From Capsicum annuum (Eukaryota > Streptophyta > Magnoliopsida > Solanales > Solanaceae): 64,000 nt of DNA. Below are positions 59,500-64,000 of this stretch, piece after piece. The DNA is taken from contig NC_061119.1 of NCBI RefSeq assembly GCF_002878395.1, positions 48,833,350 through 48,897,349 on the forward strand. Reading direction: 5' to 3'. Both the position numbers and the translations under genes were made by a program. Each line of letters opens with the position of its first letter. The first letter of the stretch is position 1. The notes under the pieces were generated by a model. That model was not told where the DNA came from. It did not search any database and saw nothing but the letters and a program-made list of their open reading frames with translations.

Positions 59500-62400
59500 T
59501 GTAACACCCCATACTTTTCTTAGTTCTATTCAACTCATATTGCATGCATAAGAGGCTTAGAACCTAAAAATTTCATGAAGTGTTAGGGACATAGTCTTAT
59601 TTTTGGCCTCTTAACTTCGAAGATTTTTAAACTAGCCTTCCAGAACCTGAGATGTATGTTATTGAGTTAATACATGCTCAGGGGTGTAAGGAGAATTCCT
59701 CAAGGAAGTTTTAGATTTTTTAGATGAGAAATGGGCCGTGTTTGGATTTTGATTCTAGAACCTCGTCGCGATAGTAGCATGCTCGATGCTTATAATGGTG
59801 AGGCCTTCATCAAATCGTGGTGAAAGTGTTTTTTGTCCAATTCTTGATTCATAACTGAATGCATGTTTCATGATATTTATCCTAGTGTGTGAAATACTAA
59901 TGAGGTGAGGATTGCTCATAGAAATCACTTAGAACAAAGTTGAGCTAAGAGCCTTTGATTCGTTCAAAGTTTGGTATTTGATTCTACAAGAGTCAAATTT
60001 GAATATATATAACTTTTTATATATGTTAAAATTTTCAATTCAAGACCCACAAAATTGTAGATAATTGGATTAGCTTTCCAACGATACCAATTTCGCCTTA
60101 ATCCGATACTCGAGCAAAAAGTTATGATCATTTTTGTTAAAACCAGTAAGCCATCACCATAAGACCGCATAGCGATGAGCCTTCAATCTACATTCCAGAT
60201 ACAAATTTTTGGTTTAAGTGATTGAGGTTCAATTAGGTCTTTATCCACCTCAACCCAATTCATAAATCCATGACTTAAAGCTTCAGTTAGGGCATTATAT
60301 GCCTATATTCTCCAATCTCCTCTCAAAGAAAACCTAACCCTCTCCCAAGTTTATAAAATTCAATTACATTCTCTTCAAGAAAACCAATAACTCAAATTCA
60401 AAAATTCAAGAACCTTCAATAAAGTTTCAAGAATGGTGTTTCTTTCACAAAGTTAAGAAGTTTAAGGTATGTGGGATTTCATCTATGGATCCCTTTTCAC
60501 CCATGGATCCTAAAAATCCTTTTCTTTCAATTAAAGAATAAATTTTCTATGATTATAGAATTTTATATATTTAAAAAAGATTAAATTTCATGTTTTCGTG
60601 GTAATTTAAATGCGATTTCAGCCCATATATGATTCAATGAAAGATTTGATTTCGTCATAGTATGAATTTGAATTTCCCATATCCCATTTCAAATGAATTC
60701 CATGTTATATCACCAAATTTATGATTTTAGTCATATAATCATGTTATTTCCTCATGTTTAAAGCATTCCCATGTTCAAGTTTATGATTCTCACATGTTTG
60801 GTGGATTGTTCATGTTTTGGTTCTTTGAACCATAATTCTCAAACTACAATTGTAAGTGTTGATATCATGCCTTATATTTATTTAGTATTGGTGGGTTATG
60901 AATACCTGATACCTATGAGATTTACATTAATTCAGCTTTTCAAGTATTCAGACAGTTAATCCATGAAACTTATCAATATATTCAGATATTCATATTTATG
61001 ATGCGCATTATCAGTTTATATAAATCCAAAATTTTTGGTTTCAGTATTGCAATTATGCTATTCTCATATGTTTCACTCACTTCTATGCTTAAGTATATCA
61101 ATTTCAAGTGTTTGATGAAATATCTAAATGTTGAGTTTTAAGTAATAATCCTCCACTATGGTTTTTAAAGCTTGATATGTCATCATTGTTATTTCCATTC
61201 AGTGCTGGGGGTTATGAATACCAAAAATTTAGCTGTTTACATAGTTTTTCAATAATTACCGAATGATTAAAGATAAACCATGAACATCGCCAGTTACTTA
61301 GTTGTTATGTAGAACCGTGGCTTAGTTAAATTTAGGTTAGTTCAGTTATAAGTGTCGTTCAATTGGGAGTAAAACTTATCACCAAGTGAACATAGGGATG
61401 GTGTCTCCCCATTAGTAGGCATGTGGCACTTGTCTCCTCTATCAATAGGCATGAGACGTTAGTAGCAGTCCCTACTCTCTAGACCTAAGGTGCCACCATA
61501 GATTTTGAGGGGTCTCCCATCAGTTAGGAATGACACCTTAGTCCTTTGGGACATTAGATTAGTGGATCCACATAACCAAGGTTAGTACCCATGGCATGAT
61601 ACAGGCACCCTTCCAGTTGGGGTTACGGGTTGGACCCTAATAGTACATTAGGGAATGTCAGTTATAGCTAGCTCCCACAGTCTCAGTTCAGTATTCTGTA
61701 CAAAATTTAGTTCAAGTTTGCAATGACCATAGTATATAGTTTATCAGTTATTTAGTAATCAGATTTTTGTATTTCAGTTTATAGATTTTTTAAGAAATAT
61801 GTATATGCTTGGTCTTGTATTCTCAGATATCACAATTTTCATGCACTAATGCTCAATATATTTGTGTATTCAGATCCTTGAGTTATGTCGGTTTCCACTC
61901 CATAGTTTCAGACCCAGTATTCATATAGTACCCATATTTTACTATCTTCCATCTTCAATTCTATATATATATTATAAAAGTAACGTTTTAGCAAATTAAG
62001 TATACTGATTCACCAGCTTATCATATTATTTTTCTTACTCATTATTTAAGGTACTACAAATTTTAGTTTATTTAAGTTTCTTGGTGTGTCTAATTACACT
62101 TAGCATACATGTTTTAAGATATGTATGAAATCAGTTTTACTTATTGCATTCACCCCCGTTTACTTAGTCAATCCAAAAGTACTGATCCACATATATATTT
62201 GTGTGGCTACATTATTTCATAATGTAGTCACCGATTGTAGTGCACACATCATGACCAAATGATTATAGTTTCCAGCTAGCAGGTGATAGGTTCTCCTATT
62301 TTGGGGACTCCAATCAGATGTTGTTCATGTACTTTACGTTATTACTTATATGTATTTATTAGTGGTAATTGGAGGCATGTCTCATATGTCTATAGTCAGT

Positions 62401-62660
62401 ATAGTAGAGGCTTCATAGATGTCAGTCAGAGTTAGTCTTGTAATTTTAGTTCTCTCTTCTGCTTTATCAGATTGTAAATTGTATCAGTATTTTATTTTTT
62501 CATATATTTTGTCATGATTATATTTCTAAACAGCAGAAACTAGCTATTTAATATTTTATAAATCACTTACTCAATAGTATGCCAGTTCATGAGTTAGCTT
62601 GGGATCACTTGTGGTTTCAAGCACTATGTTAACATTATGGGGTAGTCTTGGGTTGTGACA
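59500..62660 (+). repeat. Element D' 5' LTR
   Basis: 3161 bases, related to solo LTR D along its length (for example the GATTCTACAAG region near 59980 and the CAGTTGGGGTTA region near 61610). No genes were recognised; the short ORFs inside it look random. Confidence 0.8.
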
Positions 62661-62664
62661 AACT

Positions 62665-62676
62665 TTGTATCAAAGC
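62665..62676 (+). other. Element D' primer-binding site
   Basis: TTGTATCAAAGC, two differences from TGGTATCAGAGC, 4 bases after the LTR end. Confidence 0.72.
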
Positions 62677-62879
62677 GCAGAGTTCAAGTGACCTAGGGTG
62701 TCTAGTATAGTCTTGCAGAATGGAATAGACACATCTGTACTTTTCATAAAGAGGCTACATTGCATTTAAGAAATATTTTCCTTCTTTTATGTCTCGAATT
62801 GTGCAATAAAAGTATTCTTTAAGAAACTTATGTAGATTTCCACGTTAATCCATTCGTTCCAACTCTTACTTATTGTGGC

Positions 62880-63300
62880 AGTAGAAATAGTCAACCTCAA
62901 ATCCCTACAAATAGAGGTTTCAAAGACGGTCCCCACAGACAGTTCTATGGGATTACACATAGGATTAAAAAGATCCCATTAGTGCCCTTATGTTCTAAAG
63001 ATTGAAATATTTCATTCATTTTCATGAAAATCGTGCATTAAGCCAAAGTCANNNNNNNNNNNNNNNNNNNNNNNNNNNNNNNNNNNNNNNNNNNNNNNNN
63101 NNNNNNNNNNNNNNNNNNNNNNNNNNNNNNNNNNNNNNNNNNNNNNNNNNNGGTATTTACCTTTTAGGCTGAGATAAAACTAGCTATGTTGGAGTTCATG
63201 AATTTATTTTCTTATATAGAATATTCATTTGTCATTCCCACTAAACTGTAACCTACATCTACCTTTAGTGCATTATATAATGTCGAAAGAAGTGTTCCTA
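62880..63300 (+). pseudogene. gag: Element D' gag remnant around an assembly gap
   Basis: Little can be read. Just after the gap, one frame gives AEIKLAMLEFMNL, which lines up with the gag block REAKVLEFINL of element A (about 5000-5020). Before the gap only a weak, stop-containing frame is seen. The region 63300-63470 is unrecognised and may be part of the internal region or other captured DNA. Confidence 0.4.
63052..63151. other. Assembly gap (100 N)
   Basis: Exactly 100 undetermined bases, the usual placeholder for a scaffold join of unknown size. Sequence order and distance across it are not proven. Confidence 0.98.
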
Positions 63301-63457
63301 TAATATAGCACCATAGTTTACCTAGGTGACATACTTTAACTCTCTTTAGTTTAAATGAACATATTATGGCCTACCAAAGGTGATCCAAGTTAAACGAAAG
63401 ATATATGTTGCCCAAATACTTGAATTTGAGTTAGCGGATGAGTTTTAGGGTTTATGT

Positions 63458-63607
63458 TCAAAATGTTTGGAGGGGGGTGCGCGGATTTAATAGGTATAAT
63501 AGATTGATTAGGTTTCTAGTGAATCTATTTTTATTTGTCCGTGGATATTTTTTAAATTTTGTTTCAATATCTTTTAATAATTTACTTTTTTCGTAAGATA
63601 TATTCAT
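63458..63607 (-). pseudogene. Start of a small basic pararetroviral ORF, 49 codons, probably ending in host DNA
   Basis: The ATG at 63607 lies 8 A/T bases after the stop of the 100-aa ORF, the same arrangement as the 85-aa ORF of fragment 1. It begins MNISYEKSKLLKDIETKFKK and is Lys-rich. The last eight or so codons are GC-rich and probably not viral. It may correspond to the N-terminal half of the 85-aa ORF (both have a Lys-rich start and a later Leu/Ile helix), but the similarity is weak. Confidence 0.45.
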
Positions 63608-63615
63608 TAATTATT

Positions 63616-63918
63616 TTATCCTGTAGTAATTGCAGAGTTACAAATTTCTGTATAATAATTTATCCTATCTGTACTACAATGTATATCTAATTCTAGATTT
63701 TCAATGTTATTTATTATCTTGTGTTGTTCTTCTCGTAGTGAGTTTTTTAAATTATATAAACTATCACATGTACTTTTATCTAAATTTTCTAAGGTTTTTT
63801 CTATCCATATTAATTTTTCTTTTAGGTCTTCCATTATTTTCCTAATTCGGTTTCTATAATTAATTTCATTATTTAGATTTTCTTGATTTTCTCTAGTTTG
63901 TCTAATATATTCTAACAT
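63616..63918 (-). CDS. Small pararetroviral ORF, 100 aa, predicted coiled coil
   Basis: Unrecognised protein. Almost the whole length is Glu/Lys/Asn/Leu/Ile-rich with heptad-like spacing (IRKIMEDLKEKLIWIEKTLENLDK at about 27-50, then LREEQHKIINNIENLELDI). It has two Cys residues. It starts 3 bases after the stop of the preceding viral ORF and is followed after 8 bases by the next ATG, so it belongs to a polycistronic viral message. Its C-terminal ENLELDI resembles the truncated ORF tail at 34654-34718. A structural or virion-associated role is possible but unproven. Confidence 0.6.
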   Translation of the reverse strand: MLEYIRQTRENQENLNNEINYRNRIRKIMEDLKEKLIWIEKTLENLDKSTCDSLYNLKNSLREEQHKIINNIENLELDIHCSTDRINYYTEICNSAITTG

Positions 63919-63921
63919 TTT

Positions 63922-64000
63922 TTAATCTGAATAATATCCTTCTGGGTAAATTTCTTCGTATAACTGTTCTAGACAATTTGCAGTTTCAATTTCATAGTTT
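63922..64000 (-). pseudogene. C-terminal end of an upstream pararetroviral ORF (cut by the window edge)
   Basis: Open minus-strand frame from the window edge to TAA at 63924-63922. It has 25 acidic, Tyr-rich codons (LYEEIYPEGYYSD at the end). It could be the end of the transactivator or polymerase ORF, or of another small ORF; the window does not show enough to decide. Confidence 0.5.

Larger units (their letters stand above)
42758..64000 (-). mobile_element. Element F: minus-strand LTR retrotransposon without recognisable genes, continues past the window
   Basis: The 3' LTR is 42758-48347 (interrupted by E') and the PPT complement is TCTCCCCCTT at 48351-48360. The internal region is 48348-49374 plus 57464-59286 (interrupted by G), about 2.85 kb in total. 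The 5' LTR starts at 59287 and is interrupted by D' at 59499. The LTR copies match clearly at 42840-42975 and 59370-59499 (TTGAGCAACTAATTAAAA and following). No gag or pol motif was found in the internal region. The right end lies outside the window. Confidence 0.75.
59500..64000 (+). mobile_element. Element D': Ty3/gypsy-type retrotransposon, 5' portion
   Basis: The 5' LTR is 59500-62660 (TGTAACACCCC...GGTTGTGACA), then a PBS and a short gag-like remnant. It is interrupted by a gap and then by pararetroviral DNA. Its LTR is the same family as solo LTR D. The 3' end is not in the window. Confidence 0.75.
63470..64000 (-). mobile_element. Endogenous caulimovirid (pararetrovirus) fragment 2
   Basis: Very AT-rich minus-strand DNA with the same style of packed small ORFs as fragment 1. 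It covers a viral segment lying upstream of that in fragment 1 and extends beyond the window. Its left edge, near 63460-63490, is uncertain. It is inserted in the internal region of D'. Confidence 0.65.

Overview
This window looks like repeat-rich intergenic DNA from a plant nuclear genome, probably a Solanaceae species. That is inferred from the LTR families and from the type of integrated pararetrovirus; I see no host gene. Nearly all of it is Ty3/gypsy LTR retrotransposons inserted into one another, plus two fragments of an endogenous caulimovirid (pararetrovirus). I worked out the nesting from target-site duplications (TSDs), LTR ends, primer-binding sites (PBS) and polypurine tracts (PPT).

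Left half. A decayed minus-strand Ty3/gypsy (H) starts before base 1 and is split at 1501 by element B (1502-40917). Removing B restores H's protease reading frame. Element A (1617-12048, TSD tatcg) sits in B's 5' LTR. B's gag-pol remnant is at 14490-18925. A solo LTR, D (19044-38806, TSD gtttg), sits near B's 3' end. Element C (22445-38652, TSD gattt) sits inside D. C's 3' LTR was then hit twice: by a 3.36-kb pararetroviral fragment (31361-34718) and by solo LTR E (35147-37828, TSD gttac). B's 3' LTR (38889-40917) closes the nest.

Right half. After the other part of H (40918-41179) and a noncoding LTR-like stretch comes minus-strand element F (42758 to beyond the window). F contains solo LTR E' (43029-45901, TSD atagg), a complete but noncoding minus-strand LTR element G (49375-57463, TSD caaag), and plus-strand element D' (59500 onward). 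D' contains a 100-base assembly gap and is interrupted near 63470 by a second pararetroviral fragment.

Genes. A, B and C encode, or encoded, gag, protease, reverse transcriptase, RNase H, integrase and a C-terminal chromodomain-like tail (chromovirus type). All are broken by stops and frameshifts. Many stops are CAG to TAG changes that can be read directly by comparing A with C. The pararetroviral fragments instead keep open frames: a coat protein, a movement protein running into a protease start, and a packed series of small ORFs joined by ATGA overlaps. This small-ORF block is the part of the window most likely to hold something undescribed.
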